A DNA stretch of 64,000 nucleotides, from the NCBI GenBank assembly GCA_947259405.1, contig CAMYLY010000012.1:1-64000 (forward strand), written 5' to 3'. Each line of letters opens with the position of its first letter. Position 1 is the first letter of the stretch. This DNA is from an uncultured Gemmatimonadales bacterium (GTDB lineage: Bacteria; Gemmatimonadota; Gemmatimonadetes; Gemmatimonadales; GWC2-71-9). A model generated the notes under the pieces. It saw only the letters and a program-made list of their open reading frames with translations. It was not told the origin of the DNA and did no database searches. Positions 32,843 to 41,255 of the stretch are shown here, piece by piece. The position numbers and the translations under genes were made by a program.

Positions 32843-33586
32843 GTGAGGCGTATCGTACTCGGCATCGTCACGACTGGTTTCCTCTATTGTGCCGTGATGC
32901 CGGAGGCCGCGCGCGCTCAAGACGACGACTACTTCTCGCTCAAATGGTGGCATCCACTGGCGGCGTCCGCCGGTATCGCCTTGTTGTTCACCGTGGACAA
33001 GCCAATCGATGACTTCTGGCAAGACAACCAGTCCGAGACCCTGGACGACATCTCGAACGTGGCCAAGAAATTCAAGGAGCCGGAGGTCTGGATCGTGGCT
33101 GCCCCTGGGGCGATGGCTCTCGGGCTCGTGCTCGATGAGCCCGTCGTCGCGCAGACTGGCTTGCAGATCCTCGCGTCGTATGGGCTGTCGTCGGGGATGA
33201 TGATCGCGACGAAATGGGCGTTTGGACGCACAAGGCCCAGCCAGACGCCCGACGACCATCTCAACTTCAACTGGTTCGATGGCGATGAGGACACCTCGTT
33301 TCCCTCAGGGAGTTCCGCCGTGGTCTTCAGTCTCGCGACCACGGTGGCGGATGCGGTCGGGCATCCGGCCGCGTCCATTACCTTATACACAGGCGCCGTG
33401 CTGAACGCCTGGTCCCGCGTATATGGCCAACGGCACTGGTTCACCGATGTGGCGGTGGGGGCGTTGTACGGGGTGACGGCAGCAAAGATCGTCAACGGAC
33501 GGTGGCGCATTTTCGGCTGGCGTCCGCCCACCGTCATCGTGGGACCCGAGGGACGCACGAGTTTGATGTACAGCATGAGCTTCTAG
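32843..33586 (+). CDS. PAP2-superfamily phosphatase-like protein
   Basis: 247 residues from a GTG preceded by AGGAG. A signal peptide (ending ARAQ) is followed by a helical PAP2 domain: KWAFGRTRPSQ is the first motif (K-x6-RP), DTSFPSGSSAVVFS the second, and SRVYGQRHWFTDVAVG the third (SR-x5-H-x3-D). The second motif normally reads PSGH; here the His is Ser. Third-motif His, the phosphate nucleophile in the family, is intact. Family members dephosphorylate lipids or small phosphates at the periplasmic side. It is the last gene of the peptidase cluster, 12 bp after the M14 gene. Confidence 0.8.
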   Translation: MRRIVLGIVTTGFLYCAVMPEAARAQDDDYFSLKWWHPLAASAGIALLFTVDKPIDDFWQDNQSETLDDISNVAKKFKEPEVWIVAAPGAMALGLVLDEPVVAQTGLQILASYGLSSGMMIATKWAFGRTRPSQTPDDHLNFNWFDGDEDTSFPSGSSAVVFSLATTVADAVGHPAASITLYTGAVLNAWSRVYGQRHWFTDVAVGALYGVTAAKIVNGRWRIFGWRPPTVIVGPEGRTSLMYSMSF

Positions 33587-33610
33587 CCCAGGAGTCGTCG
33601 CGCGAGAACC

Positions 33611-34012
33611 ATGGATCCGCTCGAACAAGATTCGGAAGTCGTCAAGGACGTGGTGACGCGACCGCACTTCAAGTGTGTGGGTGGGCCGTTGGATGGGTGG
33701 CTCGTGGACGCGCGCCCGCCGCTCGGCGTCATTCCAGGACTCGTGCTCCCCCGGCATGAAGACACGCCCGAAGACAAGGAGCCACCGTTTCACTACCCCC
33801 ACGTGCACGTCGGGGTCGATCCCGACGGCGAGATCACCGGGCACGCTGGCCTGGTGGTCGCGTCGTGGAACCCGTGTGAGATCAGCCACCTCGTGGAGAT
33901 CGGGTTCTACGAAGCACACGGTGACGTCATGGATGCGTCAGCAGAGCTCCGGTGGGTGGAGCCGGAAGAGGGGGGTGACGATGGCGAGCCGTGGAAAGGC
34001 CACCACGCGTAG
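33611..34012 (+). CDS. Hypothetical acidic protein
   Basis: 133 residues, no signal or membrane segment. It contains PHFKCVGGPLDGWLVDARPP, then a His-rich strand pair (HYPHVHVGVDPDG), then SWNPCEISHLVEIGFYEAHG and an acidic C-terminus. The GGPLDG motif occurs in several small uncharacterised bacterial domains. It is 24 bp after the PAP2 gene and just upstream of the CPxCG protein gene, so it may belong to the same transcript. Function unknown. Confidence 0.55.
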   Translation: MDPLEQDSEVVKDVVTRPHFKCVGGPLDGWLVDARPPLGVIPGLVLPRHEDTPEDKEPPFHYPHVHVGVDPDGEITGHAGLVVASWNPCEISHLVEIGFYEAHGDVMDASAELRWVEPEEGGDDGEPWKGHHA

Positions 34013-34026
34013 TTCCTCCCAAACGC

Positions 34027-34236
34027 ATGGCGATGAGTGAACACAGTGACGTGGTCGACACGTCGGCGCGCGCGCAATGTCCCTACTGCGGCGAAGATGT
34101 GACCTTGGAACTCGACCCCGGTGGTGGCGTTTCGCAGATCTACGTCCAAGACTGTGAGGTGTGCTGTCGACCGTGGCGCGTGGAGGTACGTTTTCGCGGT
34201 GCCACGGCGGAAGTGGTGCTACGGGCGGAGCCGTAG
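34027..34236 (+). CDS. CPxCG-type cysteine-rich small protein
   Basis: 69 residues. CPYCGEDVTLELDP near the N-terminus and DCEVCCRPWRVEVR at the centre form a Cys4 zinc ribbon, the hallmark of the CPXCG-containing family of small bacterial proteins. In that family the second knuckle reads DC-x2-C-C-x-P exactly as here. Role unknown; probably a zinc-binding adaptor. A second ATG two codons downstream is an equally possible start. Confidence 0.8.
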   Translation: MAMSEHSDVVDTSARAQCPYCGEDVTLELDPGGGVSQIYVQDCEVCCRPWRVEVRFRGATAEVVLRAEP

Positions 34237-34313
34237 GCCTCCCAAACGGCGCACGTCTGGCACAGATGGCCCGAACCGTCTAGCTTGGTAGCTTAGCGTG
34301 ACCAGGAACGATC

Positions 34314-35006
34314 ATGAAGAGTGGCTTCGTTTCAAACAAAGACGAGAGTGTCCGAATGTTCCGGAGCGACATGCTGGAGTTCCTGTCGCACGTGCATCCG
34401 GCTGTGCCGCACGTGATCTTCATTCCGGTCATCGTCATCAGCCTGTACTGGAGTGCGCGCGAGGGAATTGGCGCGGGCATGGGTGTCACCATGTTCATCG
34501 GTGGGTTGCTCGTGTGGACGTTCGCCGAGTATGTGATCCATCGGTTTGCCTTCCATGTGCCGGAAGAAGTCGACGACCGCGCCAAGGCGATCACCGCGAG
34601 TCTGCAGCCCGGTGAGCCGGTGCTGCCGCACCTCGGTCTGCGCGAGAAGGCCTACTTCGTCACGCACGGTGTGCATCACTTCTACCCCAACGACTCGCTG
34701 CGCCTGGTCATGGTCCCCGGCGTGAGCGTACCGCTCGCCACGATCTTCTTCTTCGCCTTCACTGGTGCCATGGGCATGGTGCTGGGTACTACGTTCTTCG
34801 CTGGATTCGTCATGGGATACCTGGCGTACGACACGACCCACTTTGTCGTGCATCACAAGAGTTGCCGGGGACGGGTCTCTGCGTTCCTGAAGAAGTGGCA
34901 CATGCGTCACCACTACGTGAATCCCGACCGCGACTACGGCGTTAGTTCTCCCATCTGGGATTTCGTGTGGGGCACGTGGGGCGGGAGGAAGAAGATCGCA
35001 GATTGA
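34314..35006 (+). CDS. Fatty acid hydroxylase-superfamily membrane enzyme
   Basis: 230 residues with four hydrophobic segments. The di-iron His boxes of the FA hydroxylase/sterol desaturase family are all present: YVIHRFAFH, THGVHHFYPND, DTTHFVVHH and KKWHMRHHY. The HHFYPND form is typical of fatty acid 2-hydroxylase-like enzymes. The active site faces the cytoplasm. A likely substrate is a lipid acyl chain (2-hydroxylation), but this is inferred. A membrane desaturase is encoded 7 kb away. It is not in an obvious operon. Confidence 0.88.
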   Translation: MKSGFVSNKDESVRMFRSDMLEFLSHVHPAVPHVIFIPVIVISLYWSAREGIGAGMGVTMFIGGLLVWTFAEYVIHRFAFHVPEEVDDRAKAITASLQPGEPVLPHLGLREKAYFVTHGVHHFYPNDSLRLVMVPGVSVPLATIFFFAFTGAMGMVLGTTFFAGFVMGYLAYDTTHFVVHHKSCRGRVSAFLKKWHMRHHYVNPDRDYGVSSPIWDFVWGTWGGRKKIAD

Positions 35007-35030
35007 GCTGCAATCGGGAGTCGGCAGGCT

Positions 35031-36188
35031 TCAGCTTGCCGACTCACGCAACATATTCCGAGCGATGACCAACCGCTGAATCTGATTCGTCCCTTCGTAG
35101 ATCTGCGTGATCTTGGCGTCGCGCATGAACTTCTCGATCGGGTAGTCCTTGCAGTATCCATAGCCGCCGAAGAGTTGCACGCAGTCGGTCGTTACCTTCA
35201 TCGCCACGTCCGTCGCCATCAGCTTGCACATGGCGGAGACTTTGGAGATTTGTTTTGCCCCTGCGTCGATGAGGCGGGCGGCGTGATGGACCAGTTGTCG
35301 GGCGGCCTCGATTTGCGTCGCCATATCGGCCAGCATCCACTGCACGCCCTGGAATGAGCTGACCGACTGCCCAAACTGCTGCCGGTCGTGCGTGTAGCCC
35401 ATAGCGAGGTCCAAAGCCCCCTGGGCGAGGCCCACAGCTTGGGCTGCCACCCCGGGTCGGGCGCGGTCGAGGGTAATCATCGCGTGCTTGAACCCCCGGC
35501 CTTCGTCTCCACCGAGGAGGTTGTCCGCGGGCACCCGGCAGTTCTCGAGATGAATCTCGACCACCGGTACGCAACGGATGCCCATCTTGTCCTCATGCTT
35601 CCCGACCCGATATCCGTCGGTTCCCTCCTCGACCACGAATGCCGAAATGCCCCGCGCCCCACGATCGGGGTTGGTCACGGCAAAGATCGTATTGAACGAC
35701 GCGACGGCGCCGTTCGTGTTCCACTTCTTCTCACCGTTGAGGACGTAGCAGTCGCCCTCGCGCTTGGCCGTTGTGATCATGGAGCCGGCGTCGGACCCAG
35801 ATTTCTTCTCCGAAAGGCCAAAGGCAATGAGTTTCTCGCCTGCGGCAATGGCCGGGAGCCACCGTTCCTTCTGTTCGTCAGTGCCGCCGATCATGATGGG
35901 GAAGCTGCCGAGCGCGTTGACGGCGAATCCGACGCCCATGCCGCCGCAGACCCTGGAGATCTCCTCGACCACGATGCACAGGTCGAGCACCCCGCCGCCC
36001 ATCCCTCCGTATTCCTGCGGGATCCACACCCCGGAAAGGCCGGCATCACGAATGGCGTGCTGGACTTCCCACGGATAGGTCTGTTGTTCGTCGTATTTCG
36101 CCGCCACCGGACGCATGGCCGATTCGGCCAGCTCGCGCGTACGGTTGTGGAGTTCTATCTGCTGATCGGTGTAGAGTTCCTCGAACAT
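35031..36188 (-). CDS. Acyl-CoA dehydrogenase
   Basis: 385 residues, the standard length. The helical N-terminal domain (ELYTDQQIELHNRTRELAES) is followed by the FAD-binding strand domain (AFGLSEKKSGSDAGSM, KKWNTNGAVA) and the C-terminal helical domain (GALDLAMGYTHDRQQFGQ, QLFGGYGYCKDYPIEKFMRD). YEGTNQIQRLVIAR carries the catalytic Glu in the short-chain-type position. It introduces the alpha-beta double bond into an acyl-CoA and passes electrons to ETF. Chain length and branching cannot be told. No beta-oxidation partner adjoins it, though it could serve the amino acid catabolism suggested elsewhere. Confidence 0.93.
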   Translation of the reverse strand: MFEELYTDQQIELHNRTRELAESAMRPVAAKYDEQQTYPWEVQHAIRDAGLSGVWIPQEYGGMGGGVLDLCIVVEEISRVCGGMGVGFAVNALGSFPIMIGGTDEQKERWLPAIAAGEKLIAFGLSEKKSGSDAGSMITTAKREGDCYVLNGEKKWNTNGAVASFNTIFAVTNPDRGARGISAFVVEEGTDGYRVGKHEDKMGIRCVPVVEIHLENCRVPADNLLGGDEGRGFKHAMITLDRARPGVAAQAVGLAQGALDLAMGYTHDRQQFGQSVSSFQGVQWMLADMATQIEAARQLVHHAARLIDAGAKQISKVSAMCKLMATDVAMKVTTDCVQLFGGYGYCKDYPIEKFMRDAKITQIYEGTNQIQRLVIARNMLRESAS

Positions 36189-36313
36189 CGTCCCCCCATC
36201 GTCCGGTTCTGCTGGTTCCTAACTATGGCGATGAACCGACCAGGTGTCGAGATCGCACACCCTCGGCCAACGCTGGACGATGGGGGCCGTCAAGGTCGTG
36301 GGTACTGCGGGCG

Positions 36314-37303
36314 CTACTGGAAGGGCCGTTCACACCCCCGGCTGGTGGAGTCGCCGGCGGCGGTATTCGCGGGCGCCATCGTCCCTCCAGAGAGCAGAAA
36401 GTCGATTATGATCTGACTCGCGTGAATATCCCGTGACGTGCACCCGAGCCCCGGTGACTCAACGGGGGATCCTGGCCACGTGTGACTCCCGCCGTCCACA
36501 CCATACATGAGGATCTTGATTCCACCCTCACAGCCGTCGTACTCCCAGATCGAAACGGTCGAGCTGTCCTGGGGCACGAAATCCTGCACAGGGGTGACAG
36601 TTGGGGTACCGCCGCAGCTGTTGAGGTCGGCGTGGAAAGACACACTCGCCTCTGCCGAGAGTTGCTCGAAGTTGGGTCCGACGACGCCGTCCCACAGGAA
36701 GATGGGATCGTCCGTGCCCAGGAAGAACATGGTCGCCATTGGTCCAGCCGGTGAGCAAGTGTTGACGATTTCGGTGAGGACCGTGGCAGCCACACTGGCA
36801 AAGCCGAGGAGCCGGTCGTTGAGCTGGCATCCGATCCACTGCGAGGCGACGCCACCGTTGGAAATGCCGGCAATGAACAGTCGCGTCTCGTCGACGTTGA
36901 ACTCCGCGACCAGCACGTCGATCATCTCGTTGAAGAACGCTGGATCGTCCACGCCGCGCTCGGCACCGATGGTGAGTGGGGCGGCCCAGGCGTGGATCGT
37001 GCCAATCGTTTGTGCCTCCGGGTACACCGTAATGACACCAGCAGCGTCGGCGAACCGATCGACATCACTGACCGCCTGGAGTTCCGGACCCCTCTGCCCC
37101 GTCCCGTGCAGCATGAACAGCAAGGGAACGGGCTGATCGGGATCCAGGTCCGGGGGGACGTGGATCATGAACTGCCGCGTCAACGTGTCGATCGGGACCT
37201 CAAACTCGAAATCGCCCCCCGTATAAAAACGGCTGACGTCGCTGCAGGCGCCCAAGCCACCAAGGAGAAGTACAGCGGCGGCGCACACTGTGATCTTTCG
37301 CAT
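36314..37303 (-). CDS. Secreted LpqC-like esterase (PHB depolymerase/feruloyl esterase family)
   Basis: 329 residues. Lipoprotein signal with LGGLGAC. It is an alpha/beta hydrolase with LLFMLHGTGQRG (oxyanion), LFIAGISNGGVAS (nucleophile Ser in GxSxG), LGTDDPIF-type acid loop and YGVDGGSHTWPGS with the His. The His-Thr-Trp-Pro ending is characteristic of LpqC/polyhydroxybutyrate depolymerase-like esterases. An extra Cys pair (SCGG, DGCEGG) may form a disulfide. Likely an outer-membrane-anchored esterase acting on plant or polyester substrates. It is a stand-alone gene, 125 bp from the acyl-CoA dehydrogenase. Confidence 0.82.
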   Translation of the reverse strand: MRKITVCAAAVLLLGGLGACSDVSRFYTGGDFEFEVPIDTLTRQFMIHVPPDLDPDQPVPLLFMLHGTGQRGPELQAVSDVDRFADAAGVITVYPEAQTIGTIHAWAAPLTIGAERGVDDPAFFNEMIDVLVAEFNVDETRLFIAGISNGGVASQWIGCQLNDRLLGFASVAATVLTEIVNTCSPAGPMATMFFLGTDDPIFLWDGVVGPNFEQLSAEASVSFHADLNSCGGTPTVTPVQDFVPQDSSTVSIWEYDGCEGGIKILMYGVDGGSHTWPGSPVESPGLGCTSRDIHASQIIIDFLLSGGTMAPANTAAGDSTSRGCERPFQ

Positions 37304-37415
37304 AACAAATCGTGAGGGTTGAAGTCATTCGAACGTACCCGTGAGCCGGGTCACGGGTTCCCGCGTGGACCCCGGAGGATAGCGGTCGACCCAATGATGT
37401 ACGAGATTCAGCGCC

Positions 37416-37814
37416 ATGCGACTGAAAAGCTTGGGTGTCACGATCTTGGCCGGTTCGATGATCACGCTCTTCGCCTCGTGCAGCGGCCGCGGCCGCTTGA
37501 CTGAGTTCTCGCCTGAGCAAAGCGTGACTCCCCAACGGGTGCTTGGGTCCGGCGGGGCACGGATGATCCGCCTCGTGACTGCCGACAGCACGGTGCACAC
37601 GCTGCTAAACCCTCGGCTGGTACGTGACACGGTGATCGGGATTCGCGACGCCGGCCCGCCACGTCGCATCCCGAGTGACAGTGTGGCCTACGTGGAGGCG
37701 TTCGTGGGCGGTGGACCGCCGTCGGCGGGTGGAGGAGAGCTGTTTCGACTTGGGCTGCTGCTCGCCGTCTTGGGAGGCATTGCCGTGTGTATGACGGGAG
37801 CGTGCTCTCCCTAA
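37416..37814 (+). CDS. Small lipoprotein with C-terminal hydrophobic helix
   Basis: 132 residues. Lipoprotein signal ending LFASC. A beta unit with TADSTVHTLLNPRLVRDTVIG and RRIPSDSVAYVEAF is followed by a Gly/Pro linker and one hydrophobic C-terminal helix (FRLGLLLAVLGGIAVC). The plan is shared in outline with the products at 17246 and 59095 and with the remnant at 3661. Function unknown. Its stop is only 4 bp from the stop of the convergent thioredoxin-like gene. Confidence 0.65.
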   Translation: MRLKSLGVTILAGSMITLFASCSGRGRLTEFSPEQSVTPQRVLGSGGARMIRLVTADSTVHTLLNPRLVRDTVIGIRDAGPPRRIPSDSVAYVEAFVGGGPPSAGGGELFRLGLLLAVLGGIAVCMTGACSP

Positions 37815-37818
37815 GCTG

Positions 37819-38454
37819 CTAGCCGCATATCGTGGAGCCGTCTGCCGCGGCCTCGACCATCGCGACGATCTGGTCTACGGTCGCCCTCCCGGCGTCTTCG
37901 GCGTACCAGGCGTACTTCTGGTCGTAGAGATCGTCCTCGTCCAGTTTCGCCTCGTGTTCGAGGAACCACTCCTGGAGTCCGCTGGGCCGCTCCACGAAGC
38001 ACCCCGCCTCTTCGAATCGCTCGTTCAGCAAGATCACCGTCGGTGTGGCAGCGCGACCGTCGGGTGTGCGATGCGTTTCCATGATCTCTTTGCCGTCGTC
38101 CGAACGAATGATGCGCAAGTCGAGGTTATCGGCGAGGTCGACGAGCTTCGCCACGTATGGGATCGTGTTGGCTGAATCCCCACACCAATCCTCGGCCACC
38201 ACCAGCAGGCGCCACTTACCGGGGATCGCTTCCAGCTTCGCTACGATGGCATTGGCCACGGTGGCTTTCGCGTAGTGGTCGTGCCAGGCCTCCACTCGCC
38301 GTTTGGCCGCGTTCCGGAACTCGATATACCGCACGCCCTGCTCGTACAGCGACCGATAACCGGGTGCGGTGACGCGTGGCGTGGCGCCTTCGGCAGGGAC
38401 GCAACTGATGGTCCCTGAGAGGGCGATCACGGCGGTAGCGACGGTAACGAACAT
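37819..38454 (-). CDS. Thioredoxin-like lipoprotein with WCGDS motif
   Basis: 211 residues from an ATG preceded by AAGGAG. A short hydrophobic signal with a possible lipobox (LSGTISC) is followed by a long helix (YEQGVRYIEFRNAAKRRVEA) and a thioredoxin fold: WRLLVVAEDWCGDSANTIPY, LDLRIIRSDDGKEIMETH, and the cis-Pro in RAATPTVILLN. The usual CxxC is CGDS, so only one redox Cys is present. Members of this subfamily with EDWCGD are known as single-Cys thioredoxin-like proteins, and a monothiol or peroxidase-like role is possible. Periplasmic location is inferred. Confidence 0.78.
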   Translation of the reverse strand: MFVTVATAVIALSGTISCVPAEGATPRVTAPGYRSLYEQGVRYIEFRNAAKRRVEAWHDHYAKATVANAIVAKLEAIPGKWRLLVVAEDWCGDSANTIPYVAKLVDLADNLDLRIIRSDDGKEIMETHRTPDGRAATPTVILLNERFEEAGCFVERPSGLQEWFLEHEAKLDEDDLYDQKYAWYAEDAGRATVDQIVAMVEAAADGSTICG

Positions 38455-38595
38455 GGCAGCTCCTTCGGCGATGTGGGCGAAGACCTCAAAACATAGCATG
38501 GCGCCGCCGGTGCCACACGGTCCCCTGAATTGAGTGAATGTATCCGACGGTCGGATTCACGGGCATATTGTCGATCTCAAGAGCAAGGAGCCCTC

Positions 38596-38855
38596 GTGGG
38601 ACAGCGCATCATCGATCTCTGGGATGAGTTCACCCATGGCGGCATGGACCGCCAAGATTTCATGCAACGCCTCGCCGGGATGGCCGGCTCAGCGGCTGAC
38701 GTTCCGAAGAATACGAAGCGGCGTTGAAGGCGGCCGGCATGACCTACGAGATGCATGTGTACGAGGGCGTCCAACACGCCTTCCACAACGACACGTCGCC
38801 GACGCTCGCGTGGCAGCGAACCATCGATTTCTTCGCGACGCACCTGCGCTCCTAG
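38596..38855 (+). pseudogene. Dienelactone hydrolase pseudogene with large internal deletion
   Basis: A GTG preceded by AGGAG begins QRIIDLWDEFTHGGMDRQDF and MQRLAGMAGSAA, the N-terminal signature of dienelactone hydrolase-type esterases. In another frame the C-terminus follows at once: EEYEAALKAAGMTYEMHVYE, then GVQHAFHNDTSP, LAWQRTIDFFATHLRS and a TAG at 38853. The QHAFHN His block and the WQRT helix are intact. About 160 residues of the central hydrolase core, including the catalytic Cys/Ser, are missing, and the RYNEAAAK-type loop before LAWQRT is also gone. The product cannot be functional. Confidence 0.75.
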
Positions 38856-38874
38856 GCGGTCGCTCCGAACGCTC

Positions 38875-40215
38875 GTGAACGAACGCGCCGCCGAATCCGC
38901 GTCGCCACTGAGGCAAGCGATCCGCCTGCCCCATGCAACGGCGATGGTGGTTGGCACTATCATCGGTGCCTCCATCTTCGTGCAGCCGTCTGAGATCACT
39001 GGGCAGGTTCCGACGGTGGCCGGGATTCTCTTAGTCTGGACCGTCAGCGGTGTGCTCACGTTGATCGGTGCGCTCGTGTGCGCCGAGCTGGCAAGCACGT
39101 ACACCGGCTCCGGCGGCGTGTACGTGTACCTCCGTGAGGCATACCACCCGTCGGTTGGGTTCCTCTGGGGCTGGGCCATGTTCTGGAGCATGCACTCCGG
39201 GATCATCGCCGCCATCGCCATGATCTTCGCGCGCTACACTGGGTATTTCGTCGCGCTGGACGACCTTGGGATCAAGATCGTCGCCATTGGCGCCATCGTG
39301 GTGCTGTCCGCCGTCAACTACGTGGGTGTCAAACACGGAACGCTCGTGCAGACGGCGTTCACAGCGGGCAAGCTCCTGGCCATCGGGGTCGTGATCGTGA
39401 TTGGCGTGGCCTTCAGCGGGATCGTGTCAGATCACTTCGTCCCGAGCGACACGCCGGTGGCGATCGGGGTCAGCGATTTCCTCACGGCCCTCGTGGCCGG
39501 GCTCTTTGCGTTCGGCGGCTGGCATATGGTGACCTACAACGCCGAAGAGACCGTGGACCCGACCCGCACGATTCCTCGAGCGCTCGTGATCGGCACGATC
39601 GTCGTGACCGTATGCTATGTCGCGATGAATGCCATCTACATGTACATCCTGCCCGTGGATACGGTGGCGTCGTCGACCCGGGTGGCGGCTGACTTGGCGG
39701 ATACTCTGCTCGGGTTTGGCGGCGGCAGCTTCATGTCGGGAGTCGTCATGTTCTCGACGTTCGGCGCCTTGAGCGGGATTGTGCTCGCGGGCCCGCGGGT
39801 GTACTACGCGATGGCGCGGGACGGTTTGCTGTTTCAGTGGTTCGGCGATGTGCATACGCACTTCCGGACACCGCATCGTGCCATCGTGCTGCAAGCTATT
39901 TGGGCGTCAGGTCTGGTCGCCACTGGCACCTTCCGCGCGCTCTTTACGCGCGTGATCTACACCGAATGGATCTTCTTCGCCTTGCTGGCGGCGAGTCTCG
40001 TACTCCTACGACGTCGGGGGCTGCCGCGCGCGTACTCGGCGTGGGGATATCCGCTGGCTCCCGCGGTCTTCGTGCTCATGTCGTTGGCGATCGTCGGCAA
40101 CCAGTTGATCACCAATACCGGTGATGCGGTTGTGGGCCTCGCCCTGGTCGCCGTTGGGTTGCCCGTGTATTACCTGTGGACCCGACTGCATAACACAAAA
40201 GGCCGTTCGCTATGA
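38875..40215 (+). CDS. APC-superfamily amino acid permease
   Basis: 446 residues from the GTG at 38875, with about 12 transmembrane helices. The first helix holds GTIIGASIFVQP, the glycine-rich substrate-binding motif of APC/LAT-type exchangers. SGGVYVYLREAYHPSVGFLW and FAFGGWHMVTYNAEETVDP continue the family pattern. LAT-type members carry neutral or large amino acids by exchange or proton symport. The stop codon overlaps the start of the amidohydrolase gene (ATGA), so uptake and hydrolysis of a related compound may be linked. The substrate cannot be read from sequence. Confidence 0.88.
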   Translation: MNERAAESASPLRQAIRLPHATAMVVGTIIGASIFVQPSEITGQVPTVAGILLVWTVSGVLTLIGALVCAELASTYTGSGGVYVYLREAYHPSVGFLWGWAMFWSMHSGIIAAIAMIFARYTGYFVALDDLGIKIVAIGAIVVLSAVNYVGVKHGTLVQTAFTAGKLLAIGVVIVIGVAFSGIVSDHFVPSDTPVAIGVSDFLTALVAGLFAFGGWHMVTYNAEETVDPTRTIPRALVIGTIVVTVCYVAMNAIYMYILPVDTVASSTRVAADLADTLLGFGGGSFMSGVVMFSTFGALSGIVLAGPRVYYAMARDGLLFQWFGDVHTHFRTPHRAIVLQAIWASGLVATGTFRALFTRVIYTEWIFFALLAASLVLLRRRGLPRAYSAWGYPLAPAVFVLMSLAIVGNQLITNTGDAVVGLALVAVGLPVYYLWTRLHNTKGRSL

Positions 40216-41195
40216 CCATCGTCGATTTCCACAACCACTACTATCCCCCGAAGTACATCGAAGCGCTGCGCGCCGGACCGAGTCGGTATGCCGTGACAGA
40301 AGACGACGCTGGCAACCCGGTGCTCCATTCGCCCGGCGACAAGAACTACATCGTACCGGGGCACCGCGATATCGCGTTTCGGCAGACGGTGCTCGATGAG
40401 GCCGGCGTGGACATGCAAGTGGTGACCTTCACCGCGCCGGGCACGTTGATCGAGGAGCCCGCACGAAGCGTTACGCTAGCCGCGCTCGTGAACGATTGCC
40501 TGGCCACGGTCGCCCGGGATCACGCCGCGCGGTTCTTTGCGCTGGGGACACTCCCACTGAACGAACCCAAGGCGTGCCCTGCGGAATTCGACCGCGTCCT
40601 GGGAGAACTCCAGTTGCCGGGGGTCATGCTGTATGGAAACGCGGGTGGCGTGCAGCTGTCTGACGAGCGGTTCTGGCCAATCTACGAACGTGCCAGCGAC
40701 GCCGGTGCCGTGCTCTATATCCACCCGAACTTCCCTCCCGGTGTCGAGGCGATGGAGCAGTACTGGCTCATGCCATTGGTGGGGTTCTTGTTCGACACCA
40801 CGCTGGCGGCGGCCGGACTGGTCTACAGCGGGGTGGTCGAGCGGTTCCCCGGGATCCGGTGGGCCCTCGGCCATTTGGGTGGGGCCATCCCGTACCTGGC
40901 CGAGCGGCTCGACCGGGGCCATGAGGCCTTCGCAGAGTGCAGGGCGAATATCGTAAAACCGCCGACGGAGTACTTGAAGGCGTTCTACTACGACACGGTC
41001 AACTTCGACCCCGCTGCCCTCCGCTTAGCGGTCGATTTCGCGGGAGCCGAGCATATTCTCGCCGGAAGCGACTACCCGCACATGATCGGCAGCTTGGAGA
41101 AGATGAAACGTAGTCTGGCGGCGCTTGATGTGTCTGAGGCCGAGCGCGCTGCAATCTTGGGCGGAAACGCCCGCCGGATTCTCGGCGTCATCTAG
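40212..41195 (+). CDS. ACMSD-like amidohydrolase
   Basis: 327 residues, overlapping the permease stop by four bases. Amidohydrolase-2 family: the N-terminal metal motif is DFHNHYYPP (HxH), followed by LYIHPNFPPG (third His), ALGHLGGAIPY (fourth His) and the C-terminal AGSDYPH (metal Asp). LPLNEPKACPAEFDRVL is a typical ACMSD-family helix. Such enzymes decarboxylate or hydrolyse ring-opened aromatic acids (2-amino-3-carboxymuconate semialdehyde, resorcylates, 5-carboxyvanillate). The permease link suggests catabolism of an imported amino-acid-like compound. It ends just before a perfect terminator hairpin. Confidence 0.85.
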   Translation: MTIVDFHNHYYPPKYIEALRAGPSRYAVTEDDAGNPVLHSPGDKNYIVPGHRDIAFRQTVLDEAGVDMQVVTFTAPGTLIEEPARSVTLAALVNDCLATVARDHAARFFALGTLPLNEPKACPAEFDRVLGELQLPGVMLYGNAGGVQLSDERFWPIYERASDAGAVLYIHPNFPPGVEAMEQYWLMPLVGFLFDTTLAAAGLVYSGVVERFPGIRWALGHLGGAIPYLAERLDRGHEAFAECRANIVKPPTEYLKAFYYDTVNFDPAALRLAVDFAGAEHILAGSDYPHMIGSLEKMKRSLAALDVSEAERAAILGGNARRILGVI

Positions 41196-41206
41196 CCCCA
41201 ATGAAG

Positions 41207-41230
41207 AACGGCGGCCATGCGGCCGCCGTT
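41207..41230. terminator. Perfect 10-bp GC-rich hairpin between convergent genes
   Basis: AACGGCGGCC and its exact complement surround an ATGC loop, 11 bp after the amidohydrolase stop and before the end of the convergent gene at 41256. The outer A-A and T-T pairs give partial bidirectional function. It has no long U-run. Confidence 0.8.
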
Positions 41231-41255
41231 TGCGAGATCGTGTGGGGTGTTGAGC

